Shown: one piece after another, positions 9,429-18,220 of the stretch
How the letters are laid out: each line of letters begins with the position of its first letter
Position numbering within the stretch: the first letter of the stretch is position 1
Source of the DNA: Pedobacter indicus
Lineage (GTDB): Bacteria; Bacteroidota; Bacteroidia; Sphingobacteriales; Sphingobacteriaceae
Assembly (NCBI RefSeq): GCF_003449035.1
Contig: NZ_QRGB01000001.1
Coordinates: 2,108,001 to 2,172,000 of the forward strand
Direction: 5' to 3'
Length of the DNA stretch: 64,000 nucleotides
Notes under the pieces: model-generated
Told to the model about the DNA's origin: nothing
The model's database searches: none
Seen by the model: only the letters and a program-made list of their open reading frames with translations
Program-made: the position numbers and the translations under genes

Positions 9429-9442
9429 CGGGTACGTACACA
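9429..9442. promoter_or_regulatory. candidate LacI-type operator (CGGGTACGTACACA)
   Basis: The third copy of the CGGGTACGTAC site, with left half CGGGTAC and right half GTACACA. It lies 54 bases before the nagB-type gene. The 107-base spacer 9389-9496 holds no other recognisable element. Confidence 0.5.
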
Positions 9443-9496
9443 GATTGTGTGTTGTATCCGGCATATAAACTAATGCATTTTTAAAGGTAAATTGAT

Positions 9497-10258
9497 ATGA
9501 TAAACAAAACTTTTCAAGGTAATTTGCAAGTGAGAGAGTTTGCTACAAGAGAGGAAATGGGCACCGATGCCGCGGAAGCTGTAGCAACTACTATTAAGGA
9601 CCTCTTAAAAGAGAAGGAGTATGTAAATATGATATTTGCATCTGCACCATCACAAAATGAATTCTTAATAGGTTTAGAGAATGCGAAAGATGTTGATTGG
9701 TCTCGTGTAGTTGCTTTCCACATGGATGAATATATTGGTTTGAAGTCCGATCATCCGCAAACATTTGCTAACTTTTTGCGGAAAAAGCTATTCAACAAAT
9801 TGCCGTTTCATAAAGTTCACTATATCGATGGAAATGCCGATAGCCCTGACGGAGAATGCAAACGTTATAGTCAGTTATTAATGGATAATCCAGTCGATAT
9901 TGTATGTATGGGTATAGGAGAGAACAATCATATCGCCTTTAACGATCCCCATGTCGCTGATTTTGATGATTCCCGTTTGGTGAAGATTGTAGACCTTGAT
10001 AGTGAAAGTAGACAGCAGCAGGTGAATGATGGTTGTTTTGACTCTATAGAAGATGTTCCTACACATGCATTGACACTCACGATCCCGGCACTTACAAATG
10101 CTAACTATATTTATTGTATTGTACCAGGAAAAAATAAAGCAAAAGCCGTACGCCATACTTTGAAGGAGGAGATCAGTCCCCGATATCCTTCTACCATATT
10201 AAGAACTCATTCCGATGCTATTCTGTTCTTAGATAAGGACAGTGCCTCAGCTCTTTAA
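9497..10258 (+). CDS. nagB: glucosamine-6-phosphate deaminase family protein
   Basis: The 253-residue protein belongs to the NagB/6-phosphogluconolactonase superfamily, which converts glucosamine-6-phosphate to fructose-6-phosphate and ammonia. Recognisable elements are FHMDEYIGL (D77, matching the catalytic Asp72 of the E. coli enzyme) and the loop GIGENNHIAFNDP (139-151). Compared with the E. coli loop GVGNDGHIAFNEP, the Asp141-His143-Glu148 triad is Asn143-His145-Asp150 here. This marks a separate NagB subgroup, so the substrate could differ somewhat. It stands alone between a putative LacI operator and a strong terminator. The nearby nagA supports the amino-sugar role. Confidence 0.83.
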   Translation: MINKTFQGNLQVREFATREEMGTDAAEAVATTIKDLLKEKEYVNMIFASAPSQNEFLIGLENAKDVDWSRVVAFHMDEYIGLKSDHPQTFANFLRKKLFNKLPFHKVHYIDGNADSPDGECKRYSQLLMDNPVDIVCMGIGENNHIAFNDPHVADFDDSRLVKIVDLDSESRQQQVNDGCFDSIEDVPTHALTLTIPALTNANYIYCIVPGKNKAKAVRHTLKEEISPRYPSTILRTHSDAILFLDKDSASAL

Positions 10259-10259
10259 A

Positions 10260-10309
10260 AAACGGGAGTTATACAATAAAAAAAAATATTTGTATAATTC
10301 CCGTTTTTT
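10260..10309 (+). terminator. rho-independent terminator after nagB
   Basis: A 15-base stem (ACGGGAGTTATACAA at 10262-10276 pairing with TTGTATAATTCCCGT, one G-T pair) with an A-rich loop is followed by a run of T. It starts just after the nagB stop codon. Confidence 0.85.
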
Positions 10310-10364
10310 ATCATATCTTAGTTTTACTATAAAGCTAAATAAATATCGTTGTTATACGATATTG

Positions 10365-10378
10365 TGTAATCGATTACA
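10365..10378. promoter_or_regulatory. candidate LacI-type operator TGTAATCGATTACA
   Basis: A perfect 14-base palindrome with a central CG, the hallmark of LacI-family operators. Its 12-base core is repeated exactly at 10465 and at 63931. It lies 322 bases before the ThuA fusion gene. Confidence 0.6.
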
Positions 10379-10464
10379 TTAATCAGTGAAACACTTAGCC
10401 CCTAAGAATAGTTGATAAAAAGACTATCATGGGCTTAAATATTTCATTTTTTGTTAAAGATGAC

Positions 10465-10476
10465 GTAATCGATTAC
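10465..10476. promoter_or_regulatory. candidate LacI-type operator GTAATCGATTAC
   Basis: A perfect 12-base palindrome, the second copy upstream of the ThuA operon. A pair of identical sites about 99 bases apart would allow a looped repressor complex. That is inference from spacing only. Confidence 0.6.
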
Positions 10477-10699
10477 ATTGCACACAACTCATGTTAAATT
10501 TTTGTACTAAAATATGAAACGAAAAAAACAATAATATCGATTATTCAATAGCTAAAACGATTTAACCAATATCGATATAATTATGTTTTTGCACGTATTG
10601 GTGTGAAGATAGCAGGAGTGGAAGATATGATCTTTTCTCATATAGAAAAGATACAACTGTGAATAAACGATTAGCAACCCAATAAATTAATAGAAATTC

Positions 10700-13600
10700 A
10701 TGTATAAACTCCCAGTAACCAAAAAGAGAAAGAAGCGGAAGCGTATCTTGTCAGTCTTGTTAGGCTGTATTATTTTAGCGGTAGCAGCTTGCGCCCCTAA
10801 AATTGTTTCACAACAAGCGGCATCGACTGCACAGGAAGCACCAGTCAACCCGAAAAGAATTGAAGTGCTTTTTTTAGGGCACAAAAGCACACATCATGAT
10901 TCTTATCGATATGCACCCTGGTTGGCAATTAAACTATTCCAGAGCGGCATTAACATGACGTATACAGATGATTTGGCAGATTTAAATAAAGATAATCTGA
11001 AGAAATTTGATGGCCTGATTATTTATGCTAATCATGATACTATTTCACCTAGTCAGGAAGCAGCTCTAAAAGACTTTGTTGAAGGTGGAAAGGGACTTAT
11101 CCCACTCCATTCAGCAACGGGCTGTTTCAAGAATTCCGAATGGTATATACAAGCTGTTGGCGGACAATTTGCTTCTCATGGTGAAGGTATATTTAAGGGA
11201 ACGATCGTTGATTCTACCCATGCTGTTATGCAGGGGATAAATGAATTCGAAACCTGGGATGAAACTTATGTTCATCAAGCGCTTAATCCCGATAAGACTG
11301 TCTTGATGGAACGTATCGAAGGGGATCATAACGAACCTTACACTTGGGTGCGTAATCAGGGAGAAGGTAGGGTGTTTTATACTGCATATGGGCATGATGA
11401 AAGAACATGGAAAAATATCGGATTTTTAAATCTTGTAAGGAACGGTGTACTTTGGGCTGTGGGTGATCAGGCGGTCGCTGATATGAAAGCACTGGACATA
11501 CCGAATGTCGATATCTATAATAGTGACACCATTTCTGATTATACAGCGCGTCATCTTGTTCCAAAAATCCAAGAGGCTCTGGAACCTTCCGAGTCTAACA
11601 AACTGACTCAGGTTTTAACTGACTTTGATATCGAACTATTTGCTTCCGAACCGGACATTATTAATCCAATTGCAATGGCATGGGATGAACGCGGACGGTT
11701 GTGGATTGTTGAGTCGGTAGATTATCCGAATACGTTTGTTGAGACTGATGGGCTGGCTAACGACCGTATTAAAATTTGTGAGGATACTGATGGAGACGGC
11801 AAAGCAGATAAGTTTACGGTATTTGCTGACGATTTAAACATCCCAACTAGTATTGTCTTTGTAAACGGGGGTGTTATTGTTTCGGAGGCTCCTGGTTTTG
11901 TTTTCTTAAAAGATACAGATGGAGATGATGTCGCTGATCTTCGAGAAGTCATTATGACCGGCTGGAATAAAAATGATACGCATGCCGGACCATCTAATTT
12001 ACAGTATGGTTTTGACAATAAAATATGGGGCGTAACGGGTTATGCTGGTTTTGACGGGGAACTTAATGGTAAAAAGGCTAAGTTTTCTCAAGGAGTATAT
12101 CACTTCGCACCAGATGGCAAAAACTTTGAATATTTAGCACCAACCAGTAACAATACATGGGGCTTAGGTTTTACTGAAGATAATAATGTGTTTATCTCAA
12201 CAGCAAATAATACGCACAGCGCATTTTATTCGATGCCAGATAAACTTTTGAAATATAAACTCCCGGAGCATGACGATTATCCGAGAATATCAGCAGTTCA
12301 AAAAATTGATGGGCATTATGACCTTCACCCGTTAACACCGAACTTACGACAAGTTGATGTAGTAGGTGGCTTTACTTCAGCTGCCGGTTATCAATTTTAT
12401 ACCGCTAGGGACTTTCCAAAAGAATATTGGAATAAAGTAGCATTTGTCACGGAACCTACCGTGCGTTTAGTGCACAACTCAATTGTTGAACCAGACGGAG
12501 CTGGTTTTGTTGAAAAGGATGGTTGGAATCTTGTGGCCAGTTCTGACGAATGGTTTGGTCCGGTACAGGCTTCCGTAGGGCCGGATGGGGCTGTTTGGGT
12601 TGCGGACTGGTATAATTTTATTATTCAGCACAACGTTTTTGTGCCAGAACAAGCACCTTCTGAATTTGTATTGCCTTTTAAAGAGCAACCTCATGGACCT
12701 GGAAATGCATTTTCAAGCCCGCTGCGCGATACAAATCACGGCAGAATCTATCGTATAGTATATAAAAACGCAGAAGAAAAGAATCCATTAACACTTTCAA
12801 AAGATAGTCTTGATGGTCTGCTTAACGCTCTAGAGAATGATAATCTATTTTGGAGAATGACAGCTCAGCGTTTATTGGTTGAGTCTCAAAACCAGGATGC
12901 AGTTCCCAGACTTTATGAGATCATCAACAACCAGTCAGTTGATGAAATTGGTTTAAACGGTCCTGCTGTGCATGCTTTATGGACATTGCACGGATTGGGA
13001 GCACTCGATGGCTCAAATCAAGAAGCGCTTGCAGTGGTAGAAAAGGCTTTAGATCATCCGGCTGCAGGAGTTAGAAAAGCTGCCCTACAGGTACTTCCGA
13101 AAACTCATCATGGGGTCATGGCTATTCAAGAGCACGGGCTATTGACAGATGCTAACTTAAATACCCGTCTAGCCGCATTTGTTGAGCTTGCATTATTGCC
13201 TGAATTTAAGCAAGTTGGTGAGCTTATTTACAAAGCCAGTCTAAATAACGAAAATGAAGATGACAAATGGTTGTCACAAGCGCTTTATTCAGCGTCTGTG
13301 GTTCATCGTGAAGGGTTTAGAGAGGCGTTTAATGCGGATGCTTCAACATCTAAAAGTTCATTCTCAGAAAGAATTAAAACAGCATTAGATAAAGAGTTTC
13401 CTGAAGAGAAACCAAAAGAAGTGAAGACTGAGGTGAAGAAAAAGCCTGCGCCTGAACAGGAAAAGCCAAAAGTAATGAGGGTGACGATCGGTGTTGTGAA
13501 AGATATTATGCAGTACGATAAAAAATTGATTACTTTAAAGGCTGGTACTAGAGTTTCATTACGATTTGTAAATCCAGATGGTATGTTGCATAACTTATTG

Positions 13601-13849
13601 ATTATTAAACCTGGATCCCTTCAAAAGGTTGGTGCTGCTGCTGATGCAATGTTACGTAACCCGAACGCCGCAGACTTGCAGTATGTACCCAAAATTCCAG
13701 AAGTGCTATTTTCAACAAAATTATTATCAACTGGTGAGTCTGATACGATCGAGTTTACTGTACCTAGTACACCTGGGGACTATCCATTTGTCTGTACTTT
13801 CCCTGGTCACTGGCGAGGGATGAACGGAATAATCCGAGTAACTAAATAA
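10700..13849 (+). CDS. ThuA / PVC-type dehydrogenase / HEAT / azurin-like cupredoxin fusion lipoprotein
   Basis: The 1049-residue protein has these domains in order. A lipoprotein signal ends near residue 32 (VAACAPK). A ThuA-like domain follows (about 49-260: VLFLGHKSTHHDSYR, IPLHSATGCF, FYTAYGHDERTW). Next come a membrane-bound-dehydrogenase-type beta-propeller (about 310-690: ELFASEPDIINPIAMAWDE, NTWGLGF), HEAT-like helices (about 740-880), a lysine-rich linker (about 895-930) and a C-terminal cupredoxin. The copper ligands of an azurin site are visible: H964, C1032, H1037 and M1041 in CTFPGHWRGM. Related PVC-type proteins often end in cytochrome c, but this one has no CxxCH. The likely role is oxidation of a sugar outside the inner membrane, with electrons passed to copper. 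The substrate is unknown. A paralogue lies at 37707-40637. Confidence 0.85.
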   Translation: MYKLPVTKKRKKRKRILSVLLGCIILAVAACAPKIVSQQAASTAQEAPVNPKRIEVLFLGHKSTHHDSYRYAPWLAIKLFQSGINMTYTDDLADLNKDNLKKFDGLIIYANHDTISPSQEAALKDFVEGGKGLIPLHSATGCFKNSEWYIQAVGGQFASHGEGIFKGTIVDSTHAVMQGINEFETWDETYVHQALNPDKTVLMERIEGDHNEPYTWVRNQGEGRVFYTAYGHDERTWKNIGFLNLVRNGVLWAVGDQAVADMKALDIPNVDIYNSDTISDYTARHLVPKIQEALEPSESNKLTQVLTDFDIELFASEPDIINPIAMAWDERGRLWIVESVDYPNTFVETDGLANDRIKICEDTDGDGKADKFTVFADDLNIPTSIVFVNGGVIVSEAPGFVFLKDTDGDDVADLREVIMTGWNKNDTHAGPSNLQYGFDNKIWGVTGYAGFDGELNGKKAKFSQGVYHFAPDGKNFEYLAPTSNNTWGLGFTEDNNVFISTANNTHSAFYSMPDKLLKYKLPEHDDYPRISAVQKIDGHYDLHPLTPNLRQVDVVGGFTSAAGYQFYTARDFPKEYWNKVAFVTEPTVRLVHNSIVEPDGAGFVEKDGWNLVASSDEWFGPVQASVGPDGAVWVADWYNFIIQHNVFVPEQAPSEFVLPFKEQPHGPGNAFSSPLRDTNHGRIYRIVYKNAEEKNPLTLSKDSLDGLLNALENDNLFWRMTAQRLLVESQNQDAVPRLYEIINNQSVDEIGLNGPAVHALWTLHGLGALDGSNQEALAVVEKALDHPAAGVRKAALQVLPKTHHGVMAIQEHGLLTDANLNTRLAAFVELALLPEFKQVGELIYKASLNNENEDDKWLSQALYSASVVHREGFREAFNADASTSKSSFSERIKTALDKEFPEEKPKEVKTEVKKKPAPEQEKPKVMRVTIGVVKDIMQYDKKLITLKAGTRVSLRFVNPDGMLHNLLIIKPGSLQKVGAAADAMLRNPNAADLQYVPKIPEVLFSTKLLSTGESDTIEFTVPSTPGDYPFVCTFPGHWRGMNGIIRVTK

Positions 13850-13855
13850 AAACAT

Positions 13856-14590
13856 ATGAAAAAGTATTTAATTCACAAAACTCTATTAACAAGCATACTG
13901 CTGCTTGTTTCGGTTACATTGACGTATAATATCGCAAAAGCACATGCCAAAGAACCAATTCGCGTTTTGATGGTAGGCGGGGGCGAGTCGCATGACTTCG
14001 ATACTTGGTATAGAGGTGCTGACGTAATAACATTGGAAAAAAATGGTTTTGCACAGGTAATATATACCGATGATGTTACCCAAATCATGGATCATTTGCC
14101 CAATATTGATGTTCTATTCCTGTCGAATAACCAACCTATTAAAGACCAGGCTACTCGGCAAGCTATTTTCGAGTTTACAAAAGCTGGAAAAGGTTTGGTT
14201 TTGGCTCATGCAGCATTGTGGTATAACTGGTCAGACTGGCCAGAGTATAACAAAGAATTAGTAAGCGGTGGTTCTCGAGGTCACGACCCTTATGGTGCTT
14301 TTACAGTCAACATCGTTAAAAAACATCCTGTAGTAAAGGGGGTAGATAAGAGCTTCGAGCTAAAGGATGAGCTATACTATCAAGAGGTCGACCAGGCTGG
14401 ACCGGGACTGGATGTTCTTGCCACCGCGAATAACAAAGAAACAGGAAAATCTTTCCCTTCGGTTTTTGTTGTTAAGAATCCCGATACAAGAATTGTCGGT
14501 ATAGCTTTAGGTCATGACGGGGAAGCTCATAATATAGAAAACTATAAAAAACTAGTAAGAAATGCTGTAAAATGGGCAGCAAGTAAATAA
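13856..14590 (+). CDS. exported ThuA-domain protein
   Basis: The 244-residue protein has a signal peptide (about 1-30, ending near AKAHAKE), then one ThuA domain with VLMVGGGESHDFDTWY and SRGHDPYGAF. ThuA proteins fold like class I glutamine amidotransferases but lack that chemistry. In rhizobia ThuA works with the Gfo/Idh enzyme ThuB on trehalose-type disaccharides and their 3-keto forms. Here a Gfo/Idh gene follows after 33 bases, the same pairing. It starts 6 bases after the fusion gene, so co-transcription is nearly certain. Confidence 0.85.
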   Translation: MKKYLIHKTLLTSILLLVSVTLTYNIAKAHAKEPIRVLMVGGGESHDFDTWYRGADVITLEKNGFAQVIYTDDVTQIMDHLPNIDVLFLSNNQPIKDQATRQAIFEFTKAGKGLVLAHAALWYNWSDWPEYNKELVSGGSRGHDPYGAFTVNIVKKHPVVKGVDKSFELKDELYYQEVDQAGPGLDVLATANNKETGKSFPSVFVVKNPDTRIVGIALGHDGEAHNIENYKKLVRNAVKWAASK

Positions 14591-14623
14591 TCATAAAACT
14601 AAAACTTTAAAAGAAGAAAAATT

Positions 14624-15742
14624 ATGGAAGAGAAAAAAATCACGGTTGTTATTGTTGGAATGGGTTTCGGTAAAGAATTCATCGCTATCTATCAGTCGCA
14701 TCCAAATATCAAGGCAGTTGGAATTTGTACAAGAAATGAGGACACCTTAACCGAGTTGAAGAACAAATTCAATCTTGATGAGGATTTATGTTTCACCAAT
14801 TTCGATGATGTTACGAAAAGAGACGATGTAGATGCCATACACATCGTAACCCCAGTTCCCGAACATGCGAGAATGACACTTGCTTCACTGAATGCAAATA
14901 AACATACAGCTTGTACGATACCAATGGCGATGACTGTTGAGGACTGCAAAGCGATTGTAGAGGCAAAAAGAAAAGCAAATAAAGTGTACATGATGATGGA
15001 AACGGCTTTGTACACTCGTGAGTTTTTATATGGTTTAAAACTAGCTGAAACAGGGCAGTTAGGAAGGATTCAATTTGTTCGAGGATCCCATATCCAAGAC
15101 ATGAGTATGGAAGGCTGGGCTGAATACTGGAAAGGATTTCCTCCGATGTTAAATGGAACACATGCTATTTCTCCACTTTTAAGAATTAACAATACCAAAG
15201 CGGAATCTGTAGTATGTCACGGATCAGGGCGGTTAAGCGAGGACTTGGCTAAACGCTATAACGCTCCCTATGCTGTCGAAACAGCTACATTTAAATTGAA
15301 AAATTCTGATGTAGTAGCGGAAGCAACTCGGTCACTTTTTGATGTCGTACGTCAATATCGTGAGAGCTACGACGTTTACGGAGATAAAATGTCTTTCGAG
15401 TGGGAGCAGTTGCAAGACGAGCAACATGTAATTTTCGATGGCGGAGAAAACGCTGAACGAATAGATGTGCCTGATACGGATGAACTTTTGATCGAACCAA
15501 TTAAACATTTTACCAAGAGAGAAAAAATAGACGACCCGAATCACGTGTCATTTCTGCAAGGTGCGGGGCATGGTGGCTCGCATCCACACTTAGTACAAGA
15601 GTTTGTTGCTGCGATTGTAGAAGGTCGAAATTCCGCAGTCGACGCAGACGTCGCCGCAAATTATACCTGTGCTGGTATTTGTGCACATGAATCTGCGATG
15701 AAGGGCGGAGTTCGCGTAGAGATTCCAGACTTTGAGCTATAA
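14624..15742 (+). CDS. cytosolic Gfo/Idh/MocA oxidoreductase (ThuB-like position)
   Basis: The 372-residue protein has no signal peptide. The N-terminal Rossmann motif is VVIVGMGFGKEF (8-19), and HIVTPVPEHARM precedes the cofactor loop. The C-terminal motif GAGHGGSHPHLVQEFV is shared with the paralogue at 36554-37693. The usual EKP lysine motif reads as CTIPMAMTVEDC here (about 97-108), so the catalytic arrangement differs from the exported members. It probably oxidises or reduces a sugar or keto-sugar with NAD(P) in the cytosol. It is followed after 28 bases by a TIM-barrel sugar epimerase. Confidence 0.87.
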   Translation: MEEKKITVVIVGMGFGKEFIAIYQSHPNIKAVGICTRNEDTLTELKNKFNLDEDLCFTNFDDVTKRDDVDAIHIVTPVPEHARMTLASLNANKHTACTIPMAMTVEDCKAIVEAKRKANKVYMMMETALYTREFLYGLKLAETGQLGRIQFVRGSHIQDMSMEGWAEYWKGFPPMLNGTHAISPLLRINNTKAESVVCHGSGRLSEDLAKRYNAPYAVETATFKLKNSDVVAEATRSLFDVVRQYRESYDVYGDKMSFEWEQLQDEQHVIFDGGENAERIDVPDTDELLIEPIKHFTKREKIDDPNHVSFLQGAGHGGSHPHLVQEFVAAIVEGRNSAVDADVAANYTCAGICAHESAMKGGVRVEIPDFEL

Positions 15743-15770
15743 ACTAATTTTTAATATTTAAAAAACAACT

Positions 15771-16619
15771 ATGAAATTTGGGGTAAGTACCTTCGTGTGG
15801 GTTTCTCCTTTTAACACAGCGTCGTTTGATTTAATCCATAAAGTAAAAGATATGGGTTATGATAGCATTGAAATCGCAGTTGAGGATAAAGATATAATTG
15901 ATTGGCCTAAGTTAAAAAAGCTTGCTGACGAAGTCGGATTGGGCATTACAATAAGTGGAGCATTTGGTGCCGAGCGGGACATAGCAAGTGATAATCCGGA
16001 GTTTAGAGAGATTGGCTTGAAGTACATAAAAGATTGTGTCCAGATAGCCAATGAGATGGAGAGCCCTGTTTTTGGCGGGCCAATTTATTCTGCCGTTGGG
16101 AAAACCCGCTTGATTTCTGAAGAACAAAAGAAGAAAGAACGAGAATGGTGTATTGAGAACCTATTTGAAGCTGCAAAGTTTGCTGAGCAACACAATGTTG
16201 TTTTGGGGCTTGAACCGCTCAACCGTTTCGAGACCGATATGATTAATACGGGCGACCAGGCTCTCTCTCTCATTCGCGAGATAGACAGTCCTTACCTCAA
16301 AATCTTACTCGATACGTTTCACTGTAATATCGAAGAAAAGAGTATCCCCGATACCATCCGAAAGATAGGCAAAGACTTATGTCATGTCCAAGGTAATGAA
16401 TCTGATCGTGGAACACCCGGTACGGGTAACCTCGATTGGCAGGGTATTAAAGATGCACTTGACGATATTCAATATACCGGTTCGATCGTTATAGAAACGT
16501 TCGGAGCACCCTCTAAAGAATTGGCGAGGGCCGCTAGTATTTGGCGGCCTCTTGCCAATAGTGCTGATGAGCTGGCGAGTGAAGGTCTTTCTTTTTATAA
16601 AAAGATGTTTTTATCCTGA
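15771..16619 (+). CDS. sugar phosphate isomerase/epimerase (tagatose 3-epimerase-like TIM barrel)
   Basis: The 282-residue cytosolic protein of the AP-endonuclease-2-like TIM-barrel family shows the four metal-ligand contexts of ketose 3-epimerases: Glu in GLEPLNRFE, Asp in LDTFHCNIEE, His in CHVQGNESDRGTPG and Glu in IVIETFG. Such enzymes epimerise free ketoses at C3. Related TIM-barrel enzymes act as isomerases or lyases on keto-sugars. Beside a Gfo/Idh oxidoreductase and ThuA, action on a keto-sugar is plausible. It is paralogous to the 35677-36549 gene, and the gap to the MFS gene is 38 bases. Confidence 0.85.
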   Translation: MKFGVSTFVWVSPFNTASFDLIHKVKDMGYDSIEIAVEDKDIIDWPKLKKLADEVGLGITISGAFGAERDIASDNPEFREIGLKYIKDCVQIANEMESPVFGGPIYSAVGKTRLISEEQKKKEREWCIENLFEAAKFAEQHNVVLGLEPLNRFETDMINTGDQALSLIREIDSPYLKILLDTFHCNIEEKSIPDTIRKIGKDLCHVQGNESDRGTPGTGNLDWQGIKDALDDIQYTGSIVIETFGAPSKELARAASIWRPLANSADELASEGLSFYKKMFLS

Positions 16620-16657
16620 AACTATTAAACTATCCATTTAACTTATTAATTTAAATT

Positions 16658-18220
16658 ATGAACGTAGGAACAGGCGATTCGTCGGAGACGGCGATTGACG
16701 ATCGTTCACGTAAAATGCTCTTTTGGGGCTGTTTCATCGTGCTCGTGGCTTCTGCTTTTGGTTTTGTTTTCAGGTCTTTTTTAATGCCTTCTTGGGGTGT
16801 GCAATTTGATCTCAGCAAGACTCAACAAGGTGAAATTTTTGGTGTCAGCTTTTGGCCATTTGGTATCAGTATTGTGATTTTTAGTTTAATCATTGACCGC
16901 ATCGGTTACAAAAAATCAATGGTCTTTGCTTTTCTTTGTCACACGCTTTCCGTTATTCTTACTGTGCTAGCAGACGGCTATTGGATGCTTTATATTGGGA
17001 CTTTTCTTTTTGCTCTCGGTAATGGTGCCGCGGAAGCTGTCGTAAATCCGGTTGTAGCCACGATGTATCCAAAAGAAAAGACGAAATGGTTAAATATTCT
17101 ACATGCCGGTTGGCCGGTCGGAATCGCTATCGCAGGTGTGATGGGGATAGGGATGTTGCATTTCGGGTTTAATTGGCATATTATCATCGGGGTAATTATG
17201 TTGCCTACGATAACGTATGGTCTATTGATTGCTAAGCGCCACTTTCCCGTTAACGAACGCGTACAGGCGGGAGTTACGTATCTGGAGATGTTAAAGGAAG
17301 TTGGTATCCTGGGTATTTTGATTATTGTGGCTCTCTGTGTGTTCCAGTTAGGAACGTTATTTGGCTGGTCTTATTTAATAAGCGTCATTATTACGCTGTT
17401 GATTGTTGCGGTTTTCGGTTACTTCGTACGTTCACTTGGTCGGCCGCTTTTTATTATGTTACTCCTGCTCATGATCCCATTGGCAACAACAGAGCTGGGT
17501 ACCGACAGCTGGATCACCGATTTAATGACACCTGAAATGGCTAAAATTGGTCTGCAAGGAGGTTGGGTTCTGGTATACACTTCCATTATTATGGCTGTTT
17601 TACGTTTCTATGCCGGACCGATTGTAGAGAGGTTTTCGCCTTTAGGCCTCTTGGCTTTTAGTGCTTTGATAGCGGCCGTTGGACTACAGTTTTTATCTTA
17701 TTCGGTTGGCTTCGTAATTATCATAGCAGCTACCATTTACGCTTTGGGGAAAACGTTTTTTTGGGGCACAATGTTAGGTGTCGTCTCAGAACAGTTTCCA
17801 AAAGGTGGAGCCTTAGCTCTAAACTTTACGGGTGCTGTGGGACAGGTAGGAGTGGGCGTTATCGGTGCTGTTTTCTTGGGTACAATACAAGATAAACAGC
17901 TGGATCAGAACCTTGCAATGTATGATCAGAACAACCAGACCTCTTATCACGAGACTTTCATAACCGAACATAAAACCAGTATATTCGGCGAGTACCTGGC
18001 ATTAGATGGAGATAAACTGCTTGATGCAGATTCACAGACCGTCGATGTTATTTCACAGGTTCAAAATGAAGCAAAAAAAGATGCTTTAAGAACAGTCTCT
18101 ATTCTTCCGACAATCATGTTGGTATGCTACGTTTTGTTTATCCTTTATTTTAAGTTTTTTAAAGGGGGATATAAACCTATTGAATTAATTGAAGAAAACG
18201 AAGTAGTTTCGGAAGACTAA
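16658..18220 (+). CDS. MFS transporter
   Basis: The 520-residue protein has about 12-14 predicted membrane helices. The N-terminal half contains the loop DRIGYKKSM between helices, as in major facilitator proteins, and the acidic GNGAAEAVVNP segment. A soluble stretch of about 70 residues (about 405-475) precedes the last helix, longer than usual. It shares motifs with the MFS protein at 46826-48061 (GNGxxEAxxNP). As the last gene of the ThuA operon it probably imports the sugar or product handled by that operon. Confidence 0.88.
   Translation: MNVGTGDSSETAIDDRSRKMLFWGCFIVLVASAFGFVFRSFLMPSWGVQFDLSKTQQGEIFGVSFWPFGISIVIFSLIIDRIGYKKSMVFAFLCHTLSVILTVLADGYWMLYIGTFLFALGNGAAEAVVNPVVATMYPKEKTKWLNILHAGWPVGIAIAGVMGIGMLHFGFNWHIIIGVIMLPTITYGLLIAKRHFPVNERVQAGVTYLEMLKEVGILGILIIVALCVFQLGTLFGWSYLISVIITLLIVAVFGYFVRSLGRPLFIMLLLLMIPLATTELGTDSWITDLMTPEMAKIGLQGGWVLVYTSIIMAVLRFYAGPIVERFSPLGLLAFSALIAAVGLQFLSYSVGFVIIIAATIYALGKTFFWGTMLGVVSEQFPKGGALALNFTGAVGQVGVGVIGAVFLGTIQDKQLDQNLAMYDQNNQTSYHETFITEHKTSIFGEYLALDGDKLLDADSQTVDVISQVQNEAKKDALRTVSILPTIMLVCYVLFILYFKFFKGGYKPIELIEENEVVSED

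Larger units (their letters stand above)
10310..10699. promoter_or_regulatory. long intergenic region with several CG-centred dyads
   Basis: There is no gene in about 390 bases. The region holds AATATCGT/ACGATATT arms at 10342-10363, TGTAATCGATTACA at 10365-10378 (perfect), GTAATCGATTAC at 10465-10476 (perfect), TAAAACGATTTA at 10553-10564 (10 of 12) and ATATCGATAT at 10569-10578 (perfect). The two GTAATCGATTAC centres are 99 bases apart. These look like operators for the ThuA operon that starts at 10700. No exact TAnnTTTG was found. Confidence 0.6.
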
